From positions 186,001 through 250,000 of the forward strand of contig JANQNU010000087.1 of the NCBI GenBank assembly GCA_028279405.1: a stretch of DNA of 64,000 nt, in the 5' to 3' direction. The DNA is from Phycisphaerae bacterium (lineage in GTDB: Bacteria > Planctomycetota > Phycisphaerae > UBA1845 > Fen-1342). This document shows positions 44,962-53,700 of the stretch, one piece after another. Every line of letters starts with the position of its first letter. Positions within the stretch are counted from its first letter, which is position 1. A program made the translations under genes and the position numbers. The notes under the pieces were generated by a model. It saw only the letters and a program-made list of their open reading frames with translations. It had not been told where the DNA came from and did not search any database.

Positions 44962-45953
44962 CAGACCCTCAACAGTGCCGTGCCCCATGTCAGCCCGGCC
45001 CCGAACGCGATCAGCATCACGTAGTCACCCGGCTTGATCCGCCCGTCAGTGACCGCTTCGTGATACGCGACCGGCACCGAGGCGGCGGAGGTGTTTCCAT
45101 ATCGATCAATGTTGATCACGACCCGACTCAGCGGAAAACCGAGCTTCTCGCACGCGGACTCGATGATCCGCAGATTGGACTGGTGGGGCACGACCAGCGC
45201 GATTTGGTCGACCGTCACACCCGCATCTTCGATCGCTTGCTTCATCTGCTGCTGCATCTTAGTGACCGCGAAGCGATACACCTCACGGCCGTTCATCCGG
45301 ATGTAGTGCAACCGCTCGTTGACCGTGCGGTTCGTCGCGGGTTCCTTCGAGCCGCCGGCCGGGACCCAGATCGACATCGCCTGGCTGCCGTCGGCGCCCA
45401 TCGAAGCCGCGTACACGCCGCGCTCGGGATCGTCGGTCCGCGCCAGGATCGCGGCGCCGGCCGCGTCGCCAAACAGAATCGAGGTCCCGCGGTCCTCGTA
45501 GTCCGTCATCCGTGACATGCAGTCGACGCCGACCACCAGCACGCGGTTGGCCATACCCGAATGGATGTACTGCGATGCCGACAGGAACGCCCAGGTGAAA
45601 CCGGTGCACGCCGACACGTGATCAAACGCGGGGACGTGCCCGCAGCCCAAAGCCGCCTGCAACTCACACGCGGTCGATGGCAGGACGTGCTCCGGCGTGA
45701 TGGTGGCGCATATGATCAGGTCGATATCGGACGGCGCCAGCCCCGCGCGCTCCAATGCCCCCTCCGACGCCTGCCGCGCCAACTGCAATGTACTTTCGTT
45801 CTCGACCGTCAGGCGTCTTTCGCGGATTCCGGTGCGCTGCTGGATCCACTCGTCGTTGGTGTCCAACCGTTCTGCGAAGTCGTCATTGGTCATCACGCGT
45901 GAGCCGGTTCGGATTCCGGTCCCGACGATTTCCACCGGCCAGCGCACCTTCAT
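44961..45953 (-). CDS. fabH: 3-oxoacyl-ACP synthase III FabH
   Basis: A 330-residue condensing enzyme that starts fatty-acid synthesis from acetyl-CoA (or another acyl-CoA) and malonyl-ACP. Cys116 in VSACTGFTWA is the acyl carrier, VPHQSNLRI near 250 holds His, and DRYGNTSAASV near 280 the Asn of the Cys-His-Asn triad. Its ATG overlaps the plsX stop (ATGA). Confidence 0.95.
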   Translation of the reverse strand: MKVRWPVEIVGTGIRTGSRVMTNDDFAERLDTNDEWIQQRTGIRERRLTVENESTLQLARQASEGALERAGLAPSDIDLIICATITPEHVLPSTACELQAALGCGHVPAFDHVSACTGFTWAFLSASQYIHSGMANRVLVVGVDCMSRMTDYEDRGTSILFGDAAGAAILARTDDPERGVYAASMGADGSQAMSIWVPAGGSKEPATNRTVNERLHYIRMNGREVYRFAVTKMQQQMKQAIEDAGVTVDQIALVVPHQSNLRIIESACEKLGFPLSRVVINIDRYGNTSAASVPVAYHEAVTDGRIKPGDYVMLIAFGAGLTWGTALLRV

Positions 45954-46963
45954 GCAGACTCCTTCTCGTCCTGGTGCAACGCGAGCCGCTGCGCGATCAC
46001 CTGATTGAGGTTCGCGTGGTCGTACTCCTCCGCAACGCGAATCGCGTTGCTGATCGCCCGCGCGTCGCTACGCCCATGACAGATGATCGCGATCGTGTTG
46101 ACCCCCAGGAGCGGAGCCCCGCCGTATTCCGCGAAGTCATGCTTCTTCCAGATGCGGTCGACGATCGGTGCGAACGCTTCCGCCAGATCCTCGTTTTCCG
46201 CCTTGATCTCGCTGATGATCGTCCGGAACAGCCCCTCGGCCAAGCCTTCGGTCAGCTTCAGCACCACATTGCCGACAAAACCGTCGCAAATGTAGACGTC
46301 AGCATTGCCCGCGAAGATGTCGCGGCCTTCCATGTTGCCGACGAACTCGACCGCCGGGTCGCCCTTGATCATCTGACGCGCTTCTTTGACCAGCGTATTG
46401 CCCTTGGCATCCTCTTCGCCGATGGACACCAAGCCGACGCGCGGTTTCTCGACGTGAAGAATATACTGCGAGTAAAGGGCCGCCATCCGCGCATATTCGT
46501 GCAGATGATGTGACTTGGGCGTTACGTTCGCCCCCACGTCACAGACCACCACCGGGCCATGGAACGACGGCAGGACCACCGCAATGCCCGGTCGCGAAAC
46601 CCCTTTGATCGGCCGCAGCCGCAGCTGGCATGCTGCGACGAAGGCCCCGGTGTTGCCAGCGGAGATGATCGCGTCGACCTCGCCTTTGCCGGCCTGTTGC
46701 GCCAGCCGGGCGATCGTCGAATCACGCTTCTGCCGCAGCGCTTCGACCGGTGAGTCGTGCATGTCGATCACTTCCGAACAATGCACGATCTCGATTCGCG
46801 GGTCATCGAGTCCGATCTCCGAACACTGGCCGCGCACGACGTCCTCCGGTCCAAAGAGAACCAGCTGGTCGCCGTCGGACAGGTGTTTCAGGCCGGCCTG
46901 CGCACCCCGAATAGTCTCGCGCGGGGCATGATCACCGCCCATCGCATCGAGCGCGATCCGCAT
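45950..46963 (-). CDS. plsX: Phosphate acyltransferase PlsX
   Basis: A 337-residue enzyme that makes acyl-phosphate from acyl-ACP for phospholipid synthesis. MRIALDAMGGDHAPRETI is the diagnostic start, with AIISAGNTGAFVAA near 105 and VYICDGFVGNVVLKLTEG near 225. It lies 7 bases after rpmF and overlaps fabH, the common bacterial order. Confidence 0.96.
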   Translation of the reverse strand: MRIALDAMGGDHAPRETIRGAQAGLKHLSDGDQLVLFGPEDVVRGQCSEIGLDDPRIEIVHCSEVIDMHDSPVEALRQKRDSTIARLAQQAGKGEVDAIISAGNTGAFVAACQLRLRPIKGVSRPGIAVVLPSFHGPVVVCDVGANVTPKSHHLHEYARMAALYSQYILHVEKPRVGLVSIGEEDAKGNTLVKEARQMIKGDPAVEFVGNMEGRDIFAGNADVYICDGFVGNVVLKLTEGLAEGLFRTIISEIKAENEDLAEAFAPIVDRIWKKHDFAEYGGAPLLGVNTIAIICHGRSDARAISNAIRVAEEYDHANLNQVIAQRLALHQDEKESA

Positions 46964-46970
46964 GGCCGCC

Positions 46971-47153
46971 CTACTCCTCGTCTTCCTGCTTTAAGCGGGT
47001 GTGTTGATTGACATACCCGCAATTGCCGCAGGCACAGTGGGGAAGCTTCGCGGTGCCGCACTGCGGGCACGAGATCAAGTGCACCGCTGAGATCGCCTGG
47101 TGCGACCGCCGTGCACGCTTCCGCATCTTGCTCGTCTTCCGAACCGGTAACAT
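46971..47153 (-). CDS. rpmF: 50S ribosomal protein L32
   Basis: A 60-residue basic protein with VRKTSKMRKRARRSHQA and two Cys pairs (CPQCG and CGNCG), so it is the zinc-binding (C+) form. An additional Cys (HCAC) stands before the second pair. It opens the rpmF-plsX-fabH-fabD-fabG operon, a linkage found across many phyla. The acidic tail (QEDEE) is an extra. Confidence 0.92.
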   Translation of the reverse strand: MLPVRKTSKMRKRARRSHQAISAVHLISCPQCGTAKLPHCACGNCGYVNQHTRLKQEDEE

Positions 47154-47371
47154 GTCGACACTCCTGCGCGGCGAGGCCGCGCCAGCCCCCTGAAAAGCGA
47201 GCGCGGAACCCTGCCCGGGAACCGAATATACAGATCCGTCAAGCTAAGCCGTCCTGCCCCCGCTGTCAAGAATGCCGCAACAGGGGCCGACGTCGAAATG
47301 TGTCGAGGGAGTCCGGCTTGACGGCACCGCCGATTAGTGGGGCCGATCAGCCGGGACGATGTGAGCGGGGC

Positions 47372-47710
47372 TCAGCTTTCGTCAGGGACGGTCTGTTCCG
47401 GTTTGGATTGGCGGCCCTTGGTCAGCTTGAACTCGCCGACCGGCGCCACCTTGCGGTAGCCCAGGTAGAGCAGCAGATCGAGAATCTCGGTCCAGGTCGG
47501 GAAGGGGCGGTTGTTCACCCGCTTGTACTCATCAATCGACTTGATGAACTCCAACTGTTCCTCATTCATATGCCCCTCTTCGGCATCGCGGCGGTACTCC
47601 GTGCGACGCCGACCCGGACCCCGACGCCGATCGAAGCGCGAGCGCCCCTCATTCGAGGCCTTGTCCTGGGCGCGGGAGGGATTGCGTTCTTGGGGGGCCG
47701 GCTTGCTCAT
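47372..47710 (-). CDS. Small hypothetical protein
   Basis: A 112-residue protein: a basic, probably disordered N-terminal half (DRRRGPGRRRTEYRR), then a conserved-looking helical half (EEQLEFIKSIDEYKRVNNR, FPTWTEILDLLLYLGYRKV). Short proteins with the phrase RPFPTWTEIL and LGYRKV are common in planctomycetes, without known role. Start uncertain: ATG 47710 (MSKPAPQE) or ATG 47743, neither with a good ribosome site. Confidence 0.6.
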   Translation of the reverse strand: MSKPAPQERNPSRAQDKASNEGRSRFDRRRGPGRRRTEYRRDAEEGHMNEEQLEFIKSIDEYKRVNNRPFPTWTEILDLLLYLGYRKVAPVGEFKLTKGRQSKPEQTVPDES

Positions 47711-47813
47711 GTGGGCGATATCGTCGCCCGTCAGGGAATGCATGAATTAGACGACCGCATGTCGGCGAGCGCCCCATAATCACAACCGACGCGCCCCGGG
47801 CAGCGTGGCTTTA

Positions 47814-48068
47814 TCAGTCGTCGTCGAAATCCGCGTCATCGTCGTAGTCGTCATCGTCGTCGTAGTCGTCGTCGTCGGAATCGTCGTCGTAGTCGTCGTC
47901 CTCATAATCGTCGTCCCCGAAATCATCTTCCTCTTCGAAGTCATCGTCGTCGTCCCGGCCGCAGATGACCGGCACCCCGACCGCGACGCCGTCGGCCACG
48001 CCGATGACCGACGATTCCGACTCCATTTCCGATGCCCACTCTCCGAATGTCTGCAGCAGCGTGTTCAT
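47814..48068 (-). CDS. Small protein with Asp-rich repetitive tail
   Basis: An 84-residue protein. The first 35 residues are ordinary (MNTLLQTFGEWASEMESES, VADGVAVGVPVICG), the rest is almost entirely Asp, Glu, Tyr and Phe (DDDDYDDDDDYDDD and similar), encoded by a GAC/GAT repeat that gives a GTC/GTCATC pattern on the plus strand. Such tails may bind divalent metal or basic proteins. No family known. The ribosome site is weak. The repeat could vary in length by slippage. Confidence 0.55.
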   Translation of the reverse strand: MNTLLQTFGEWASEMESESSVIGVADGVAVGVPVICGRDDDDDFEEEDDFGDDDYEDDDYDDDSDDDDYDDDDDYDDDADFDDD

Positions 48069-48289
48069 AAGAATGTCACTCTTTCTCCGAAACTCGTTGC
48101 CGAATCACCTCTCCGTTGCGCGGGTTGATAGCGATGCCCGGCACTTTCGTCAAGCATCGTCCGATTTTTTTTCCGCGCCGGCGCAGGTCGCGCCCCCGAT
48201 CGCACTCCGTTGCGTCGGCACGCGCGTGGGAACGACGGCGCGGATTCCGTATGATGTACAGAGTGAATGCCAATCCGAAGGAGTCCGCC

Positions 48290-48496
48290 ATGAGCGAAAA
48301 CAACCAATTCGAACGTCGTTTCTTCCGCAAGCTCGACGAGAAAAAGCGCGTGACGGAAATCCAGTCAGAGGATGACGCCCCGTTGCCGGATACGCCGGTG
48401 GAGCAGGTCCGCGCGGAGCAGACGGCCGGGCGTAATGATCCCTGTCCTTGCGGTTCCAGGAAGAAGTACAAGAAGTGCTGCGGGGCCCCGGCGTGA
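48290..48496 (+). CDS. SEC-C motif protein
   Basis: A 68-residue protein ending with the SEC-C zinc motif [17 protein letters not shown]. This motif, first known at the SecA C-terminus, binds zinc and contacts SecB or the ribosome in SecA. The first part ([13 protein letters not shown]) is basic and helical. AAGGAG at 48278-48283 precedes ATG 48290 by 6 bases. Its stop overlaps the GTG of the next gene (GTGA), so the pair is co-translated. Confidence 0.82.
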   Translation: MSENNQFERRFFRKLDEKKRVTEIQSEDDAPLPDTPVEQVRAEQTAGRNDPCPCGSRKKYKKCCGAPA

Positions 48497-48942
48497 CCGA
48501 GCCGACAGCGGGCCAGGCACCGTGGTACGCAGATGGGCTGCGATTCGAGTGCACCCAATGCGGCAATTGCTGCGGAGGGGCGCCGGGATACGTCTGGGTG
48601 TCGGAGCACGAAGCCCGGGAAATCGCGGCTTTCCTGGACCTGTCGACCGAAGCGTTCTATGAGCAGCACGTACGCCGGGTCGGCAACCGCTACGCGCTGC
48701 TCGAAAAGCCCAACTGGGACTGTGCGTTCCTGATACCTGACAAACGTGGCCGAAAGGTGTGCGCCATCTACTCGGTTCGTCCCATCCAGTGTCGGACGTG
48801 GCCCTTCTGGCCGTCGAACGTCGAGGCCCGACAAACGTGGAAGGCCGCCGGGGAGTCCTGCCCCGGGATCGATCGTGGCAAACACCACGCTTTGCCCGTC
48901 ATCCAGCAGGCAATGGCACGCAACGGCGGCCTCCCGCTCTAG
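48493..48942 (+). CDS. YkgJ family cysteine-cluster protein
   Basis: A 149-residue protein with the YkgJ cluster: [11 protein letters not shown] near residue 17, then [22 protein letters not shown] near 90-105, and SCPG near 118. The Cys set probably binds zinc or an iron-sulfur cluster; the family's role is not settled. GTG 48493 overlaps the SEC-C stop. The last 44 bases overlap the 3' end of the convergent transglutaminase-like gene. Confidence 0.82.
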   Translation: MTEPTAGQAPWYADGLRFECTQCGNCCGGAPGYVWVSEHEAREIAAFLDLSTEAFYEQHVRRVGNRYALLEKPNWDCAFLIPDKRGRKVCAIYSVRPIQCRTWPFWPSNVEARQTWKAAGESCPGIDRGKHHALPVIQQAMARNGGLPL

Positions 48943-49756
48943 CCGCGATCAGCAGCCAGCCTAGCGGAACACCGATCAATCCGATCAAAAAGGCCAGCGG
49001 CGCCGGATCTTCCGGCGGCGCAAGTCCTGCGGTCGTGCGCGCCAGTGCATAACCGAGCAGAGCGACGAGCATACCCACGACCGACCAGCGAGGGCGCTGT
49101 CGCGGGTGCAGTGTGGCTGCGAGCACGGCGATGACGATCGCGAGTTGCCGTGACAGCGGGAACTCCTTGATTCCGTAGCGAACGCCCCGAAGGAGGTTGT
49201 GGACCAGGCCGAGCGAGAACTGCGAGCGGGTCCCCTCCTTCGTTGCGGTGAGCGATTTCTCGCCGACGCTGGGAGACATTGTTTCGCCGGCAGGGGTTAC
49301 GACCCAGGTATGCAGCAGGTTGCTCACGAGCGACGCGTCGTGGCCCAGGGCGCGCAACACGGATGCGGCGACCACCGCTTGTCCGTCGCAGTCTTCTCGA
49401 CCCGCTGCGCGGACCTCATCCACCGTCGGCAGATAGTCCATGACGCCCCAGACCTCCCAGTCGTGAGCATATGGCACGTGCTCGTAGACCACCTGCTGCA
49501 CGGTTGCCAGTGGCGTACCGTTATCGAGCGGCCCGCGCGCCCGGACGGTTTCGGCAAGCTCCGCGATCCAGGGATGTTCGGGTTCGAGCGTGCGATTCAT
49601 GTCCGCCAGTCGTCCGACCCACGTGGGAACGAGCCAGACCCGCGGATAGAGAGCGAGCCCGATGACGAACAGCACCGCCAGCGACTTGAGTGGCCACCGT
49701 ATGTGCCAACCGCGTTGGTGGAATCGAGTCCAGGAACGAAGCACTACCGGGATCAT
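48899..49756 (-). CDS. Transglutaminase-like membrane protein
   Basis: A 285-residue protein with an N-terminal membrane segment (LAVLFVIGLALYPRVWLV), a transglutaminase-like domain with the Cys123 motif AAGREDCDGQAVVAASVLRALG and His149 in LLHTWVVT, and two to three membrane segments near the C-terminus (LAIVIAVLAATL, FLIGLIGVPLGWLLI). The domain is of the bacterial cysteine-protease/transglutaminase type, active outside the cell if the anchor is as read. Substrate unknown. ATG 49756 chosen; upstream frame lacks protein character. Confidence 0.75.
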   Translation of the reverse strand: MIPVVLRSWTRFHQRGWHIRWPLKSLAVLFVIGLALYPRVWLVPTWVGRLADMNRTLEPEHPWIAELAETVRARGPLDNGTPLATVQQVVYEHVPYAHDWEVWGVMDYLPTVDEVRAAGREDCDGQAVVAASVLRALGHDASLVSNLLHTWVVTPAGETMSPSVGEKSLTATKEGTRSQFSLGLVHNLLRGVRYGIKEFPLSRQLAIVIAVLAATLHPRQRPRWSVVGMLVALLGYALARTTAGLAPPEDPAPLAFLIGLIGVPLGWLLIAARAGGRRCVPLPAG

Positions 49757-50138
49757 GTCGAGATTGTATCCCACCGTCGACGGACCCGCGGAACGGAGCG
49801 CCGAACCGGCTCGGACGAGGGTAGCTACCGCAACTAACGGGTATTTACCCCAGGTTTCGGTATCCGAAGAGATCGTTGTACGGGCATCCAACTGACCTGT
49901 AAGGTGGAACCCGCCGTTGCGGGTGCCGCGAGCACGGACGGCGGAAGGGTTCGCGCGATGCGGCAGCTTTTGGGGATACGCGTCTAGTGACGAGGCGATC
50001 GGCTGAGTCGCCGTGGGGTCGGGATACCACGGGAGCGGACGGTGTTGGAGCCCGTGGGACAATCACCGAGGACAGACCATATGAGGTATCCCGCGATGAC
50101 CAAGCGAACCCGATGCGCACGAAAGTGCGACTTGCTGC
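49757..50138. other. 382-base stretch without a supported gene
   Basis: Minor open frames on the minus strand lack ribosome sites and protein character. No RNA or repeat was recognised. Confidence 0.4.
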
Positions 50139-50456
50139 TCAGGATCCAGGTGCTTTTGCCCCTTTTCGACCGCCGCGAGCTGGCCGGCCTCGCCGCGTAT
50201 CTGGAGCGTGAGACTGCAGCGCGCCTGCGGCACCTTCGACGAAATCGCGGATCTGACGATCGTCGGCGTCGGAGTAGTCGGCCTCCCAGTCGCGCAGCCG
50301 CTGTAGCGCCTTCACGCGCGCGGCCGGGTCCTCGATCATCATCAACAGGCCCGCAGCGCACAGCCGAGTGACCCAGTGGCCCTGCAACTTGGCCTCTTCG
50401 TAGAGCCGCTTCATGGCGTCTTCGACCTGGAAGTTGATCTGCGGTCGGCGGGGCAT
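50139..50456 (-). CDS. Small hypothetical protein
   Basis: A 105-residue protein starting MPRRPQINFQVEDAMKRLYEEAKLQ, followed by WVTRLCAAGLLMMIEDPAARVKALQRL and a basic, Gly-rich tail. The first 45 residues could form a strand-helix-helix of ribbon-helix-helix type, but this is only a guess. ATG 50456 has GAGGAG about 9 bases upstream. Nothing near it suggests a function. Confidence 0.6.
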   Translation of the reverse strand: MPRRPQINFQVEDAMKRLYEEAKLQGHWVTRLCAAGLLMMIEDPAARVKALQRLRDWEADYSDADDRQIRDFVEGAAGALQSHAPDTRRGRPARGGRKGAKAPGS

Positions 50457-50798
50457 CGGGGGGCTCCTCTCCACTCACTGTCAATGCTAGAGAATGCGAT
50501 TTTGCAAGGAGATGCGGGACTTGTCCAGTATCGCGATCCGGGCACCTGACGCCGCCGACCGGATCTGCCCGGGTCAGAAGGGTCGTTGTAAGGTTCATTT
50601 TAGGGTTTTCTGCTATCGTTCGTGCCGCATTGGACCGGTTGTCGGGGTTGGCCGCGTTCCACATTTTGGCGGGTTTTATCCTTCCCGGGAGTCCCGTAGC
50701 GCCTCTACTCTGGTGATCTGTAGGCATCCGCAGGCAGTCGCGACTGTAGAATGCTGTGGTGTCATCGCGTACCCTATCCCCACGTGCAGGACGGACGA
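50457..50798. other. 342-base upstream region of the propeller-tailed kinase
   Basis: Contains an AT-richer pocket at 50586-50620 that could hold a promoter for the kinase; the hexamers there are not at standard spacing. No gene was recognised. Confidence 0.35.
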
Positions 50799-53700
50799 AT
50801 GCCGCAAGGGAATGCGGGAAAACGCAATCCATCGACCCCGCAGGCCGGTTCGGAGCGGCCCAGCGGGGAAACTGCATACCAGGGGCCCAGCTCCGTTCCG
50901 ACGAGCGGATACACCTCACCAGACGATCCGACCCGCGTCAGCCCGGACAGCGGGCCCACGACCGGCGGCACCGGCGTCTCACCCGGAACGCGGATCGCGG
51001 GCTATCAGCTGGATGCCGAGCTTCACCGCGGCGGGCAGGGTGTGGTCTATCGCGCGACGCAACTCGGGACGAAGCGAACGGTGGCGCTCAAGGTGCTCTT
51101 GGAGGGACCGTTTGCGAGTGAGACCGCGCGTCGGCGATTCGAGCGGGAAGTCGAGCTTGCGGCGTCGTTACATCACCCGAACATCGTCACCATTCTCGAC
51201 TCCGGCTTCAGCATCGGGCGGCATTTCTTCGCGATGGAGTTCGTCGAAGGACTTCGTCTCGATCGTTACCTGGCACAACAACGGCCAGAACTCGATACGA
51301 CCCTCGATCTGTTCATCAAAATCTGCGAGGCCGTGAACTTCGCGCACCAGCGCGGTGTGATCCATCGCGACCTCAAGCCGTCCAACATCCTCATCGACGG
51401 CGGCCGCGAACCACGCGTGCTCGATTTCGGACTCGCGAAGAACCGACAGGAAACACATCACGAGAAGAGCACCGTGCAGATGCTCTCAGCGACCGGGCAG
51501 ATCATCGGGACGGTTGCGTACATGTCGCCGGAGCAGGCGCGTGGGCAGCACGACGTCGATGTGCGGAGCGATGTCTATTCGCTGGGGGTGGTCTTCTATG
51601 AAGCGTTGCTCGGCGCGCCGCCGTACAGCGTGAGCGGACCGTTGGGTGACGTGTTGCAGACGATTGCCAACGATGACCCCCGTCCACCGCGGGTTGCACG
51701 CAGCCAGTCGATGTACGGTGCACTGATCAACGACGAGCTCGAAACGATCCTGCTGAAGGCGCTGGAGAAGGAACCGGAGCGAAGATATCAGACCGCCGGC
51801 GAGCTGGGCCAGGACCTGCGCCGACTGCGCGCGGGGGAGCCGATCGAGGCCAAGCGCGCCAGCGGCCTGTACATGGCGCGCAAACTGCTGAAGCGATACA
51901 AGATCCAGGCTGCGGCCGCGGCGATCGTCGTGCTGACGCTCATCACGCTCATGATCATGCTGGTCATTTGGGTGCAACGCGAGAATCATCAGCGGCACGT
52001 CGCGGAAGGGCTCAGGGCGGACGCGGCGGCGAAGGCGCGGGCAGCCCAGCGGGCCGCAGACGGTGAGCGCGAGGCGCGCCTGCAAGCCGAAAAGTCGACC
52101 GAGAAGGCGCTCGCTGCCGGGGCGCAACTGCAACGGGCGCTGGTTACGCAACGGATCGAGCGCGGCAACCTGGCGCGCGCCCGCGGCGGGCTGGTCGAAG
52201 CCCGCGCCAGCTATTGGGAGGCGTTTCTGGATGACACGGGAATGGCGAGCCGCTGGGCGCTGCGCCAGTATTACGCGCAGACGCGCGATCGCGGCGCCTA
52301 CCGCTTGTTCAGTCCGACGCACGAATTGCGGGGCAGCTCGAGCGACGGTGCGCTGTTCGCCACGGCAGATGCGGATTCGATCGCGATTCGCACTTCGGTC
52401 GGCGGTGCGGTCGTCGCCTGGCATCGAACGCCTGGCGCTACGAGTGCCGTGCAGTTGGCAAACGACGGGACGATCGTGGCGGCCGGTGCCGATTGGATTC
52501 GGGCCTGGGAACCCCGAGCGCACGCCCCGTTTCTGGCGATCGATACGCGCGAACCGATCATGGCCGAGCGCGTGGCGCTTTCGACGGATCGGCGGACCGC
52601 GGTGGTCTACGGCCTGAATCGTCTCATGGAATGCAGCGCCGCGGGCACGGTCGTACTGGCGCTGGACTTCGAGCAGAGTGCGCTGATCGTGCCTGCGATC
52701 GCCGAGGACGGGCGGCGCATCGCGCTGCCGACCCAGGGTGGCGTGCTGATTGCGCCGGTCGAAGGCATGACGGAAGGTAGCGGCGCGTTTACTCCGTTCC
52801 GGGGAACGATCCGTCAGTTGTTTTTCCGTGCCGGTCGGCTCTACCTTCTGGGGGAACGATTGTTCGTTCTCGACGACCGGGACGGCGTCTGGCGGCCGCT
52901 CGTTTCCGCTGTCGGCGAATGGGAGATAGCCGACGTATGGCCGGAGAAGGGTCGTATCGTGCTCGCCGACCGGGCGGGGCGGGTGGCCCTGTTCGAAGGG
53001 CGCCGGCGCGTCGGCTTATGGTCGGTGACGGTCGGCGAGTTGCGTGGCGTCTGGTTCGACCAGCGTGCCGGCGTGCTGCGGACGCTGGACGGCGGCGGGA
53101 GCGTCACGGCCTGGTCGCTCGAGACGCGCGGTACGGAGGCCGAGCGGATCTGGGCGGAGCCGGTGCGGGATTGGACTGTCTCGCGCAACGGCGAAACCGT
53201 GATCGCACAGGATGAGGCGGGCAAGGTCTGGATTTTCGCGCCGGCACTCATGGCGTCGCCGCAGCGTGTTCGTACGCGACCGTTCTTCGGTGCGTTGCCG
53301 ACGCCTGGCGAGGAAGACATCGACTTCGCAGTCGCGGCCAACGGGGGGCGCGTGATCGTGCGCGACGCCAGCCGCGTGAAGCTGCTCGAATTCACGCGTG
53401 ACCGCGATGAGCGACTACTCGAGCGCACCTTCCCGTTTCTCGGATCGCAGGCCCGAAAGTTTGCATTGAGTGACGATGGGCAGGTGGTCGCGATGCTGGG
53501 GCAGACACCCGACGGGGTGGAGCAATGGGTGAGCTTCCATCGCTGGCCGAGCGACCGGCGATCGCCGCGCGCGCGGCGGGCCGAGCGCGGGATGCTGGCA
53601 CCGATCGGCGAGCGTACGCGGTTCGTCGGCAGTCTGGTGCGCGATCTCGTCTTCCTGCCAGGTTCGACGAATCTGCTGATTTCGCGATCGAATGGCGAGC

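Noticed and set aside
47820-47960. Simple-sequence GTC/GTCATC repeat as non-coding microsatellite
   Set aside because: It lies in frame within a small gene with a start, stop and a normal N-terminal part, so it is better explained as coding, though with moderate confidence.
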